Positions 47,807 to 59,543 of a DNA stretch of 64,000 nt are shown piece after piece. Within the stretch, counting starts at the first letter, position 1, and each line of letters opens with the position of its first letter. The notes beneath the pieces were generated by a model that was not told the DNA's origin, searched no databases, and saw only the letters and a list, made by a program, of their open reading frames with translations. The DNA comes from Glaciozyma antarctica PI12 (taxonomy: Eukaryota; Basidiomycota; Microbotryomycetes; Kriegeriales; Camptobasidiaceae). The stretch is taken from assembly GCA_002917775.1 (NCBI GenBank), contig KZ627152.1, positions 591,177 to 655,176 on the forward strand. The letters are read 5' to 3'. Both the position numbers and the translations under genes were made by a program.

Positions 47807-50007
47807 ATGGCCTCCTCCCTTCCTCCCCTCCCCTCTCTCGAGGCCGCGACGCCCGAAACTTGCGCCCTCGACCTCTTCAAGCTTGCCACCGCTCAGCACA
47901 TCTCCACCGTCCTCAACATCCCCCTCGCACAGGCGTACGAAGGAGTCGAGAGCGGCAAGGCGGGCAAGGGAGTCACGGGCGACTTCACGGTCGCTCTTCC
48001 CCGTTTCCGCTTGAAGGGAGATGTTAAGGCGATGGCTGCCAAGGTCGTGTCCGAGGTACGTTGGCGTAGGGCAGTGAAGGAGGCGGAAGAGGGAGCTAAC
48101 GGACTGGTGTGAACGCAGCTCAAGCCCGACGCCTACCTCGAGTCTGCCTCCGCCAACGGCGTCTTCGTCTCGTTCAGCGCCAACACGGCCACCTTGACCA
48201 AGCTCGTCCTCGAGCAGGTCAACGAGAAGATCTACCTCAACGACGACACCTTCGTTTCCGACTTTGCCGCCTTCTCTCTCGAGGGAGAGTCTCCTACGCC
48301 GTACAAGCCCAGCTACGGAAGCAACACCAGTGGAGCCGGCAAGAAGGTCGTCTTTGATTTCTCCTCCCCCAACATCGCCAAGCCCTTCCACGCTGGTCAC
48401 CTTCGTTCGACCATCATCGGAGCGTTCCTTGCCAACTTGTACGAGGCGAACGGATGGAGCGCGCTCAGGCTCAACTACCTTGGAGATTGGGGCAAGCAGT
48501 TCGGTGAGTGCAGAGTGTAGCTGAAGAGGAGGAGGGGGTAGCTGATGAGCGAGCGCAGGTATCTTGGCCGTCGGATTCGAGCGTTACGGCAGCGAGGAGA
48601 AGCTCAAGGCGGACGCCATCACGCACCTTTACGAGGTCTACGTCAAAATCAACGCGGACGGCGAGACCGACACCACGGTGCACGACCGCGCTCGCGAGTT
48701 CTTCGTCGGCATGGAGTCTGGTGCGTCTTCGCCTTCGATTCTCCCCTCCGGCTCTCGCTAATGTAACGAAACAGGCGACCCCGAATCCCTCGCACTCTGG
48801 GGCAAGTTCCGCGACCTCTCCATCGCCAAGTACCGCCAAACGTACGCTCGCCTCAACATCCACTTTGATCTCTACTCGGGCGAGTCGCAAGTCTCGCACG
48901 CTTCGCAGACCAAGGCTCTCGAGGCGCTCCAGGCCGCTGGAATCGTCGAGGAGAGTCAAGGAGCGCTCATCGTCGACCTCGAGAAGTACAAGCTCGGCAA
49001 GACGGTCGTGCGCAAGCAGGACGGGACGTACGTCTACATCACGCGCGATATTGGAGGAGCCGCCGAGCGTTACGAGAAGTTCAAGTTTGACGAGATGATC
49101 TACGTCGTCGCGAGTCAGCAGGACCACCACTTTGCTCAGGTGCGTTGCTCTGTGCTTCTCCCCTCTCCGACGCCCGCTGATCACGCCCCGGTCTCGCAGC
49201 TCTTCAAGGTGCTCGACCTCATGGGATACGAGTGGAGCAAGCGCCTTCAACATGTCACGTTCGGCATGGTCCTCGGAATGTCGACTCGCAAGGGAACGGC
49301 CGTCTTCCTCGACCAGATCCTCAACGAGAGCAAGGACGTCATGCACGAGCAGATGAAGTCGAACGAGGTCAAGTACGCTGCTATCGACGACCCGGAGCAG
49401 ACGAGCGATATTCTCGGTATCACGGCGGTCAAGATCCAGGACATGGCGGCAAAGAGGTGTGTTCGTTCGAGGTTGCGATGCGAAGAAGACGACGGCTGAT
49501 ACGCTCTGCAGGGTCAACAACTACAAGTTCGAGTGGGCTCGCATGACCTCCTTCGAGGGAGACACTGGTGCGCCGGTCCTTACCTTGCTTCCGCTTCTTC
49601 GCTAATCACGCCCACCCCGCAGGACCCTACCTCCAATACGCCCACGCCCGCCTCTCCTCCATCGAGCGCAAGAACGCTCCCGACCTCGTCCTCCCCGAAC
49701 CCTCCCTCCGTCCCTCAACCATCAACACCTCCCTCCTCAGCGAGCCCGGCGCACGGCGCCATCGTCGCCATCGTCGGCCATCTACCCCGACATCGTTCGC
49801 TCCGCACTCCGCTCCCTCGAGCCTGCCACCGTCGTCACCTTCTGTTTCCGCCTCACGCACGCCATCAGTTCGGCGTGGGAGACGGTCATTGTCAAGGGGC
49901 AGGATCGCGAGGTCGCCATGGCGCGCTTGTGGCTGTACGTCTGTGCGAAGGACGTGCTCGCAAGCGCGATGAAGTTGTTGACGCTGTCGCCCCTGAGCAA
50001 GATGTAG
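47807..50007 (+). CDS. arginyl-tRNA synthetase, frame disturbed near 49765-49785
   Basis: Charges tRNA-Arg; class I enzyme. Exons 47807-48055, 48119-48503, 48559-48720, 48775-49139, 49200-49456, 49512-49567, 49623-50007; 618 residues expected. HIGH-type motif: [20 protein letters not shown]; also [45 protein letters not shown] and the KMSKS-like [15 protein letters not shown]. The anticodon-binding end reads SLLSEPGAR, then after an AT/GC-rich ATCGTCGCC repeat the frame is displaced by +2 (or -1) and resumes [14 protein letters not shown] and ends [12 protein letters not shown]. Allowing for two extra bases, the exons total 1857 nt. Upstream of the ATG the frame stays open to about 47603 and encodes an Arg/Ser/Thr-rich leader, discussed separately. 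Confidence 0.95.
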
Positions 50008-50233
50008 AGCTGGCGTTGACGCAATATATTCTGTCGAGAACCGTTGCGAGTGGCGAAACGCCTTCCTCCTTCTTCGACCGAAGAGACGCTCTTCCAGATA
50101 GCTTCGATACATTCGATAAGCAACAAAAAGTCCACCCTAAGCCCACGAGAAGCCAGCTCAATCTCCCTCCGCTCTTCGCTCCCAAGTCCCCTCGACCGCG
50201 ACCTCCCCATCCCCATTCGGACTCACCCACCCA

Positions 50234-52253
50234 TCAACCCTCGCAGCCCTTCCTTCCCCCCTGCATCCAGTCCATCTCCCACAATTCATCCACCCTCGCC
50301 CTCTTCTCCGGATCACGCACCAGCAAACGCCCGACGAGCGCCTTAAGCGCAGGCGTGACGAGGCGCGAAGGCTCTCCTCCCGATCCAAGCTTCGGCGTAC
50401 GCTCCCCAGCTTCTTCCTCCTCCTCGAGCGAAGGAGACGAAGGCCACTTGTACTCGCCCTTGGCGATCTTGAGCAAGTAGGCCTTGCGAACGCCCTCCTC
50501 GACGAAAGGCATTCCTCCCGTCGTCAGCGCGAAGAGGACAACGCCGAGAGCCCAGGCGTCCGTTCGCCGACCATCGTACTTCTTGCCCATGATGAGTTCG
50601 GGAGCGGCGTAGGCTTCCGAACCGCAGCGGGTTGCGAGGAGGGGCGAGGAGGGGAGAATGAAGCGCGAGAGGCCAAAGTCGGTGAGCTTGACGAAGGGAG
50701 TGGGGAGGCGGGAAAGGACGTGGGAGGGGTCGGCAGAGGGGAAAGGGCGGGAGGTGAGGAGGATGTCTGCGCGATCGTGCCCGTTAGCTGGTTCGCACCG
50801 AGAACGAAGAACGAACGCACTCTCGAGCTTGATGTCGCGATGAACGAGACCAATCTCGTGCATCCACCCCACCGCTCCGCACAGCTCGCCAAACATCCTC
50901 CGCGCGAGTCCCTCGGTGATGCTCGAATGCCAGTCGGCGATAAAGTCGAAAAGTTCCCCGCCCGGCGCGTATTCCAGGACGAGGACGGTGTACAGCGGCG
51001 TCGAGAAGGACGCGGAGAGGGCGACGAGTGATGGGTGGTGGATATGCTGCGTCGCACGTTCTGCGTTAGCTCTTCCCGCCTCAGCGCCGAGCACGGAAAC
51101 GCACCTTGAGCACCTCGACCTCGCGTACGACACTAATCCTCATCCGCTCGTTCCCAGCATAGCTGCTCCGCGCGATAAGCTTGAGCGCGACTAGCTCCCC
51201 CTCCCTCCCCTTCCCCTTCGCCAACGCGACTCTCGAGAACGCTCCCTTGCCCAACACTCTCACAACCTCGTACACTCCAATCTTCTCCCCCGCAACAGGT
51301 ACTGGCGCCTCTCCCTCCTTCTCTTCTCGCCCCATCACCTCGTCCATTGAAGGCGTCAGAGGTCCTGCTGGTACAGGGATCTTCGCGACTTGGACGGGTG
51401 GAGGACGTCGGGGGCCAAAGTTGAGGAAGCGACCACCTCGGGGTGCTGGAGGGTCGACGGCGGAGGGGAGAGAGCTCATAGCGCGATGTGGAGCGGTGAG
51501 AGGCGAGGGAGACGCGGACGAGGCGGATTCGTGGAGGGTGGTTTGGAGGGATGGAAGGACGGGCTTGCGGGAAGTGGAGGGCGAATCGAAGGATGCGTCG
51601 AAGGATGGGGGAATAGGCGAGAGAGTCGGGAGAGCTGGGAGGGCTTGGGATAAGGGAGCGAGGTTGGGAGATGGGTCGGGAGAGTCGGTCGGTCGGCGAG
51701 GAGTTGAGGGACGAGGAGAATCGACGCGGTCGAGCCACGAGCGAGGTGGCGCCTCCTCGCTTACGCTCTGTGAACGCACGCTGTGGCTCAGCGAGCTGTT
51801 CCTCGATAGCGGGTTCGGAGGAGGACTGAGGACTCCTCCGCCATCGAGGTCAAAGAACGACATCGTCTTGCTCTTCCTCTCCGGCGGGCTCCTTCCGTCG
51901 TCGCTCAGTCCTCCGCTCCTGCTTCTCGCACTGTCGCTCCCTCTCCCATCTCGATCGTGGTTCCGCCCAGCGAGCTCCTCGAAGACGCTGTTCGCTCGAG
52001 AACGACCCGTCCCCGTAGCACCCATCGCGTAGCTATCCCAAGCTCGGCTGACGGGAGACGGGAGAGGCGTCATGTCCCTGTCGCCATAGGCACCGAGGGA
52101 GAGGAGGGAGCCCGTTTCGGAGATGCCGGAGCCCCAGGACGTGACGCGGCGGTTGGAGGTGGTGGGAGAGGGAGGAGAGGAGGAACGGCGAGGGCGGGAG
52201 TAGGTGGGCGATAGGGAGAGGGAGAGGGAAGGTTTCGTGGTTGTTGTTGCCAT
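50234..52253 (-). CDS. serine/threonine protein kinase
   Basis: Minus-strand exons 51105-52253, 50821-51046 and 50234-50766; 635 residues. Residues 1 to about 320 are disordered and Ser/Pro-rich. The kinase domain follows: Gly loop LGKGAFSRVALAKG, VALKLI (catalytic Lys), catalytic loop HRDIKLEN reconstituted across intron 2, KLTDFGLSRF (DFG), the APE region CGSEAYAAPELIMGKKYDG and WALGVVLFALTTGGMPF. The set of motifs places it among CAMK/AMPK-like kinases; no specific orthologue is claimed. The domain runs to the C-terminus (VRDPEKRARVDELWEMDWMQ), so regulation is probably through the long N-terminal tail. Convergent with arginyl-tRNA synthetase. Confidence 0.92.
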
Positions 52254-53226
52254 CTGGGAGGAGGGGGGACAGAGTCAGCGGTGAAGCCCTCGACGACGGA
52301 TGTGATGCAGGGCAGCTTCTTCGCCAGCCTTGTTAGATCCCTTCCAAGGCACTCCGTCCGCCTCGCTTGCAATCCTCCCACAGCCTACAACGCTCCAACT
52401 CACCTTGTCCCAGACGCGAGGGCGGGCTTTCTCGAAACCCCGCTCCAACAACTTCTGTTCGGCTTATCAGGATTCTTCCCGCGTCGCTGGGGCGCACGTT
52501 AAAGGGGCCGCTGTGTCGGAGAAGCGGCAGGAGGGCGGGGCGCGAGGGAGAGATGGCGTGCACGCGGCCGTTGGAGTGGGGCGCGAGGATTGAGACGGCG
52601 CGGTTCGGGGGTGCTCGAGGGTGAAGGGGGTCGAAGGCGAGCACAGAAAGGCTTGCGGTTGACGCAGACTGGTGGAGAGGCGGAGCGAGGGAGGAGAGGA
52701 AGCGAGACCTGCACCAACACGTTCGAAGCTAATCAGCGCGCGTTTCGGAGGGAGACGAGTGCCTGGTGCAGAGCGCGTGCGGCTGGGATCCTGCTATGCG
52801 CGCACGTACGCCCCACGGCGTCCCAGATCCAGCTCGGCAGCTACGGTGGACGCGGAGGGCTAGCACCTGGCCAGACGGAGGGACTCACCTGGACCAAGTC
52901 GGCGGCTGAGGATCCACTTGCGCAAGCTCGCGAGGTGCTGCTAGCCTGGTACGTGGGACGTGGGACTGGGTTGGAGTGCGAGAGCGCTACACCTGAGATG
53001 GTTTGCGGTGGTCACTAAAGAAAGGCGTCGAGTGCCGAACACGGCAGTGCCCAATGCGACTGCGAGTTGTCGTTTCGCCTCGTTTCTTCTCCCTGAGCGC
53101 TCACTGGTGAGCAAAGGACAGAGAGAACAGCAAAAGACGACAATGGAATTGCAGAAAGCACCGACGAAAAAAAGCTCAGGCTCGTCCCAATCTTCTCGCT
53201 CCTCGGAGGGTCGTTCGGATCCCACC
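52254..53226. other. Intergenic, upstream region of the kinase
   Basis: No supported gene. Frames on both strands are short and compositionally biased. Confidence 0.5.
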
Positions 53227-55662
53227 TCAGAGCTGGAGATCTGAGGACAAGACGTTAGCTAGCTTGAATCACGGCGTAGCGGAAAGGTAGTACCTTGAAG
53301 AGCCTCGGTAACTCGGCCGAGCTTCTGGTACGCCAGTCCGCGACGACGACGAGCCTTGTCGTTCGCAGGATCGAGAGCGACGGCGAGTGTGCAGATGGAG
53401 ATGATTTCGTCGCAGCTATCATAGGAGCAAGAACTCGTCAGTGGTGGTGGAAGAGAAGAGGAGAGCGAACGTACTACCAGAGAGTGGGGCGTTTGAGCAA
53501 GGCAGCAGCGAGGTTCGAGTAGGTGACCCAGTCTGTCGGATCAAGCAGGCTGGAGAGCCGATACTTGCAGCAGGCTTCGTCGGTGGCGCTGCGCCTGAAA
53601 GCTTCGTTCGCCTGCCAGAGGATTCAGCATCTGCGACGCCTGCGACGGAGGAGAAGGTCACGCACCTCCAACCTCAAAAGCTCGGCCTGCCCCCTCGCTC
53701 GCTCAAAGCTGAAGCCCCTCCCCCTCCCTCAGTCCCTCGTAACTCGGATCGCAAACGAAAGCACCCAGCACCCCAAATACCCCCATATTGACAACGTTGA
53801 GCCTGCTCGCCTCGTTCCTCGTCACCATCTCCCACCCTCGCACTCCTCCAACCCAATTGACAACCCTCAGGAATTCCTTCGCAGGCGCCTCGAGCCTCGT
53901 TCGGTTCTTCGCAAGCTCCCGTACCGCTGAGAACCACCGCTGGCTGACCTTGTCGATCTCGGGCCTCCACCTCGCGCGGTTCGCCCAGATTCCGCTCCGT
54001 TCCAGCGACCCGTAACACAAAGCCCCGAGTGCCCATTCGACGAGGGACGAGGGGTCGTGAGCTGCCGGAGTCGAAATAGGATCGCTTTTGAGGGTAAAGG
54101 CGTGCGCTGTGAAGAGGGCGAACGTGCGGCGGAGGAGGAAGGGGTCGCGGAGGAGGGCGCCGAGGCAGACTGGGGAGGGAGAGAGGCGAGTGAGCTCCAC
54201 CAGGACGTCGCAGAGGGCTGTGCCGTAGGCTTTGGCGAGAGTCGTTCCGTCGAGGAGGGCGGCGAGAGACTTCGAGACGTCGTCATCCATCGGGCGTCCA
54301 GCGAGGCGGGTTGGCCACTCGGGATCGACGGCTTGGGCGGCTAAGAGCTCCCGAAGACCTTCAAGGATGAGCTTGGAGATCAACGTCTCCAGGACGTCGT
54401 GAAAGGCGACCTTGAAAGCGACGTTGAAGGTGGCGAGGAGCTGGGCGGAGAGCTGGGCGACTTCAGTCGTGGAAGGAGGTGGCGAGGACTTGCAGACTTC
54501 GCAAGGGCACGAGAAGGTCGACTTTGGCGATGGGGTGCTCGAAGGTGGGAGGAATGGGAGCTACCGGGAAGAGGTTAGCCCGGCATTGCCACAGGAAGCG
54601 CAGAAAGCAGCTCACCACGTCTGCGAACTTGTTGAACTGCGCTTGGAAGCGGATCGACAGCCTCTTCACGAAGTTGTCGCGAGACTTCTGCGACTCTGTC
54701 AAGTTTCGCAAGTCCGCCGCCCAACGTTCAAACACATCCGCTGCTGCCCCGTCCTTGCCCAAGCGAGTCGTCCGCGCTACCAGTAACCGATCCCTCGCAG
54801 CAGCAGTGTCGAGGCGCCTCGGGACTTCGGAGCCGACCGCCTGCGCGTAAAGCAAGCTCCACAGCGCCAGAAGCTCGATAAAGCTGAAGAGATTCTTGAG
54901 GCGCCGAGAGAGTTCGGGAAGCTGGAGCTCGAGCGCCGCTTTTGCCGCCTGCTGGACGCCCTTATCGTAGTCGCTCGCCGTCCTCTCCACAATCGGCTTC
55001 CAAACCTCCGGCTTCCGCCACGACAGACCCTGCAACTCTCCCCGCTCCTGCCTGCGCGCAATCTCCTTCACGAACTCGGGGCCGAACGACGGGAATAGTT
55101 GGCCATCGTAGGGAGAAACGCCGGGCGCGTCGACGAGCTTCGGTACCTTCGAGAGGAGCTGTCGTCCTTCGGGAGTCATAGGGTCGTGCAAGCATGGCTC
55201 TCGACCACGCTTCTCGCGGAAGAACATGCAGGCGCCGAGGATGTTGGTGCAGGCCGCGGTGAGAGCTCCGAGTGCCCAAAGACCGAAGGAAGGGTCGGAT
55301 TGCGGCCTTGGCGAGCGAATGAGGTCCTCGAAGATCGTTCGGAGGAAGGTGCGGTGAGATTTGGAGTTGACTTTGTCGGCAAGGTCGCGAGGAGAGATGT
55401 CCGACGAGAGAAGGATGCTTCGGAGGGAGTCCTGAACGACGTCGAGCCGCTTGGAAGCCGTGGCGAGAAGGTTATCTTGCGTACAGCTGCCGGGAAAGGC
55501 GGCGGGCGCAACGGTGCAGAATTGCTGCTGGATTGCCGAGTGCGCCGCTTCGTGTTCCGCCGAATCGGGTGGAGGGAGAGGTGAGTTCGGCTGGCAGCAG
55601 GAGGTGGCGTGGCACGAGGGGGAGGTGGAGAGATCCTAAGGGAGATTTAGGCGGCTCGGCAT
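53227..55662 (-). CDS. large unidentified protein with C-terminal TPR-like repeats; early TAG and one frameshift
   Basis: Minus-strand exons 54616-55662, 53666-54560, 53475-53611, 53294-53415 and 53227-53240; about 737 residues if intact. The ATG at 55662 follows a good leader acceptor (CTACGCGCAG), but codon 9 is TAG (55636-55638), after which the frame is open. A Cys-containing stretch SCHATSCCQPNS follows. The middle is mostly helical, with FSCPCEVCKSSPPPS and ALLRDPFLLRRTFALFTAHAF. The C-terminus resembles tetratricopeptide repeats: LLRLEANEAFRR, SLLDPTDWVTYSNLAAALLK and LAVALDPANDKARRRGLAYQ. Near 53705-53715 the frame shifts by one base between REGEGL and FERARGQAE; allowing for it, the exons total 2214 nt. 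The function is unknown. Confidence 0.5.
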
Positions 55663-56159
55663 CGTGCGGACCTGCGCGTAGGAGAGGAAGGGAAGGCGTC
55701 AGCTCGGGAAGGTGCGGAGGAGGAGATGAGACGGCGAAGGAGGCGCAACTTGGAGGTCTTCCGCGAGTGCCCCCGCTCCACCAAATCTGCACAAAGGTGC
55801 AAAGAGTGTACGTACTAGAGCTGTGAGCAGTGGGCGGCGAAGCAGAGCAACGACGAGGTGAGGTGAGGAGCGAGAGAGCAGTCGGTCGAGTTGGCGCCTT
55901 TCCGCCTGCACTGCTCCTCAAGCGGGTCCTGTAGATTGCGAAGCCTCCAACGATTCTAATTTTGCAACAGGTACTAACTAGCAGACGTCCCACCCCACGT
56001 TCCCTGGCGCCGCCCAGCTCCTCGCCTCCCTACTCCCACCTCGTCGGTCCGTCGCGCGGAGGCGGCGACGAGAGAGGTCGACGAGCACGACGGCGACGGT
56101 GAGGACGAGAATCAACAAGCGACGATGTTCCCCAAGTCCCGGGTCGCTTTGTACCGCCC
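55663..56159. other. Leader of the TPR-like gene and 3' region of the deacetylase
   Basis: On the minus strand a GTACGT donor near 55818 and the acceptor ending near 55672, preceded by a CTGACG branch site, suggest a leader intron of about 150 nt for the TPR-like gene. No separate gene is supported. Confidence 0.45.
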
Positions 56160-57935
56160 TCAACCGACGTCCATCCCCTCCTCGCCAGCTCCATCTCTCT
56201 CGCCATCCTCCTCCTCCTCCGCGTCCACCTTCCTCCCCTTCCCCTTCGGTGCTCCAACCTTCTTCTTCTTCTTCGGCGCTCCACCTGCAATATTTCGCGC
56301 CTTGGCACTCCGCGCATTCGCCGTACTCGCCATAACTCGTTCGCTCGCCTTCTCCCCTCCCGCCAGATTGACCCCCGCAACGATCGCCGCCGCACGCTTC
56401 TCCCTCCCGCCCCAGCCTAGCGAGCTCATGTCCAACTCGCGGTCCCGATCCCCGTCGTACCACTCCCCGTTCCCGCGATGCTGGTCCTCGTGCGTCCCCT
56501 CACCGTCCTCCTCCTGCTCCCGACCCTCCTCCTCCATCCACGGCGCGAGACCAGGAGGGATCTCGACCATCCCGACGCTCGGTGCGCCGTGCATGTAGCG
56601 AAGGCGCTCGAGCACGCCGACGCGGATTCGCTCGAGACCTTTCCGCGTGTTGAGGTTCTCGACGCGGTTCCGTCCTGCGGCGAGATCGGGGTGGAGCTTC
56701 CAGTCGGGCGCAAAGAAGTCGTCGTAGGGGGTGCGAGGGAGAGAGTTGGGAAGCTCCGACTGCATGTCGAGCACGACGGCCGTCTCGTACGTCCAGCAGC
56801 GCGAGACGTTCCGAATCGTGTAACCGCCGCCACCGACGACGAGGAGAGGAAGGTTGAACGACTTGATGAAGCGAACGCATTCGCCGTGCGCTGCGATCGA
56901 GAGGTTGAAGCACCCGAGGCGATCGAGGCCGAGCGAGTCGGCGCCGCATTGAAGGACGATGGACGAGGGCTGGAAGGTGTTGATGGCGGGCTCCATGATG
57001 CTCTTGAAAAGGGTGACGTAGGATTCATTGTCGATGCCGTCTTGGAGGGGGACGTTGAGCGAGAAGTACTTGCCGAGCGAGTGCCCGACCTCGTCGATGT
57101 GGCCGGTTCCGGGGAAGAAGTCGGACGAGTACTTGTGGAACGAGACGGTGAGGACGCGGTTCGAATTGTAGAACGCTTCTTGAACGCCGTCACCGTGGTG
57201 GATGTCGATATCGATGTAGAGGACTCGAGCGTGGACTCTGCGCGCGCGAGATGAAGGTCAGCTCGTCGTTCCTTCTCGTGAATGTCGAGCAACCGTACCG
57301 GAGGAGCTCAAGAATCGCGAGAACGATATCGTTGACGTAGCAGAACCCGCTCGCCTCCGCCTTCTTCGCGTGATGAAGTCCTCCAGTCCAGTTGATCGCG
57401 ATGTCGGTCGTTCCCTCGACGAGCTTTCGCGCCGCCATGAGCGAAGCTCCTGCGTACTGCCGGCTGTAGTCCCACATGTCGCTGAAGATGGGGCAGTCGT
57501 CGCCGACGTTGAAGCGCGAGAGGACGTTTGTAAAGTTGCGAACGTTGTCGGGTGTGACCCTGCGAGCGACGCATTTGTTAGCTGGTTGATCGTGGAAAGG
57601 CGATGGTGCGGAGGAAGTGGAAGGATGAAAGGGTCGAGGAGGAGAGCAGAAGAGGATGTGGCGAGACTCACCTCGAGAGAAAATCGACGTAGTCTTCGTC
57701 GTGGAACGTCTCCAGCTCTTCCCGCGTCGCGCTCCTCGGGTTGTACATGTCCATCTTCTTGTGCAAACCGTAGCCGATGACGAGGTGATTCGTGAGCGTT
57801 AGGCGGTGAGGCTTCATCGGATGCCGTTCCTACGAGAAGGGGTTAGCGGGAGCGACGTCAACGCGAGGAGACAAAACGTACGCCAAAATGGTACTCGCCA
57901 ACGCCTTTTGGGAAGTAGTAGGAGACGCGGGGCAT
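56160..57935 (-). CDS. HOS2: class I histone deacetylase, Hos2/HDAC3-type
   Basis: Nuclear zinc-dependent lysine deacetylase, in yeast the catalytic subunit of the Set3 complex. Minus-strand exons 57882-57935, 57672-57829, 57299-57559 and 56160-57237; 516 residues. It starts [18 protein letters not shown] and [17 protein letters not shown]. Active site: the tandem-His motif [19 protein letters not shown] and [15 protein letters not shown]; then [17 protein letters not shown] and [18 protein letters not shown] with the catalytic Tyr-loop. NVGDDCPIF and the N-terminus fit the HDAC3/Hos2 branch better than Rpd3. The tail beyond about residue 400 is acidic then Lys-rich ([16 protein letters not shown]), a plausible nuclear localisation signal. 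An acceptor CTAG just upstream of the ATG suggests a leader intron. Confidence 0.95.
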
Positions 57936-59030
57936 CGAGTGGATCTAGCGGAGGGAGATGGTCAGCAGTGGTCTTCGCTAATGCCTGCATCTGCCCTTTC
58001 GTCGCCGGTGAACGCTCGAACAGCGCTCGTCAGGGCATCTCCGTCAACAAAAATGAGTCGGGATCTTCACTCTACCTTCCAGAGCGGGGTGGAGCTCAGC
58101 TTTCCCTCGCCAAGCAGTGCCTCCACAGCGAGCTGAACGGTATCACGGTGAACGCACTTGGCGAGTCCGAAGCTGAGCCTCTCGAGAACGAAAGAGGCTG
58201 CCACGCGTAGCCTTGCGCAGCGCGTCCCGTCGCAACCCAAGCGCTTCACCGACGAGGACCACCGCAGCAGCTTATCTGGGGAGTCTGCATCGGTGTGCGA
58301 GCTCGAGAGGAACGGGACACGCACAGGGGGCCGTAAGCTTCTCGGGCCGGTCCTTTGTGTCCTCTCCCTTATCGCAAGCGGCTTCAACGCCGGGAGCGCT
58401 GGGGCGGATGCGAAAGGAGGTGCGAGATAGAAAACGGCTCGAACTCGAACGGCGGTGCTGGCTCGAGGAGTAGAGCACACTGGACCTTTCCTGAACTGCT
58501 ACGACGTGCAGGAGGTGCAGGAGCTCGCGTCTTCGTGTTCCCCCACATCGCGACTAACACAGAGCAAGGCTCCGGGCAGCAGACGCAATGAGGAGCGTGG
58601 AGGCGAGCTGCCTTAGGGCCACCTCCTTCGTGAGCTGGCGCATCATCAAGCTGCCTTTGGTAGCGTGACCGCTGCTCTCGGAAAAGCACCGCTTCAGCCC
58701 GTTCGTGGGCTGGCTGGGCGGCGACGGCGCTCAAGAGGGTCGAAAGCACCGCCGGCTTCCTCTGCTGCCAGACGGCGGCAAGCACTCGGCACACGGCGAC
58801 ATCGCGAACCATCTCTACCACTGGAGCTGTCCCACCAAACATGTCGCTGGGACAGGACTGCAGTGAGAGCAGAAAGCGCAGGTCGCCTAGCTCCGCCTTG
58901 GTGGCTCGACATCAGGTGCAATGGATCTCCCCCGAGGTTCTCCTACTCTATCCATGTCGCCGTCCAGCAAATGACGCCGGCAGCGATCTGAATAACGCAG
59001 GGTGAGCAGGGGGAGACCGAACACCCCCCT
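57936..59030. other. 1.1 kb without a supported gene
   Basis: Upstream of the deacetylase. Open frames are short, and none combines an ATG with consistent splice sites. Confidence 0.45.
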
Positions 59031-59410
59031 TCAAACAACTGGGTGCGAGGAGGAGGAGAGGCGCAGCTTGCTCTCAGCCGCGCGCCCTCGGACCCTGTAC
59101 ACGGTGGTAGGCGCTGGAGAATGATCATGCAAGCGACAGGAGAACCTCAGCGACGCCTGCGCGCCACCTCAGCTCAACTGCCGGCACGCTCTCTCCTCCC
59201 GTCACTTCAGCCACCAGTCCTACCAGTCACCCAACCAACCATTTGACTCACCCCTACGCCCGCTCCATTCCCCAGTGCTCCACCGCGCCATGACTCCCCC
59301 TCGAGCTCGCCTCCACTCGCGCCGCTGTAGGATCCTCGGTCTGCGTTCCTGTTAAAGAAGAACGGCGTGTCGGAGAAGGTTGGGTTGGCGAGGAGTGGGT
59401 TGGGAGCCAT
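59031..59410 (-). CDS. possible small spliced gene
   Basis: Minus-strand ATG at 59410 opens MAPNPLLANPTFSDTPFFFN and a Gly-rich stretch, then a consensus GTGAGT donor at 59251, a GCGCAG acceptor ending at 59157 and an in-frame second exon to TGA at 59031: exons 59252-59410 and 59031-59156, 94 residues. The first 20 residues look non-random, and the start is divergent from the gene at 59544, an arrangement seen elsewhere here. No family is recognised. The second exon may instead be 3' untranslated. Confidence 0.35.
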
Positions 59411-59543
59411 CCCTGGCGTAGGCGGGTGTGGTGTTCTGCGTCGAGTCGGCGCTGAGTGGCAGGTGTTTAGCTGAGAGAGAGAACTTCGCGCGCTCGACGA
59501 CTTCTTCTTCTTCTCCCTCCCACTCTCACCTCAGCTACTCAAG

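Noticed and set aside
54541-54616. Apparent frameshift in the TPR-like gene near 54.5 kb
   Set aside because: Explained by a 55-nt intron (54561-54615) with a GCTAACC branch site and GGTAG acceptor, which restores FADVLPFLPPSS and a continuous frame.
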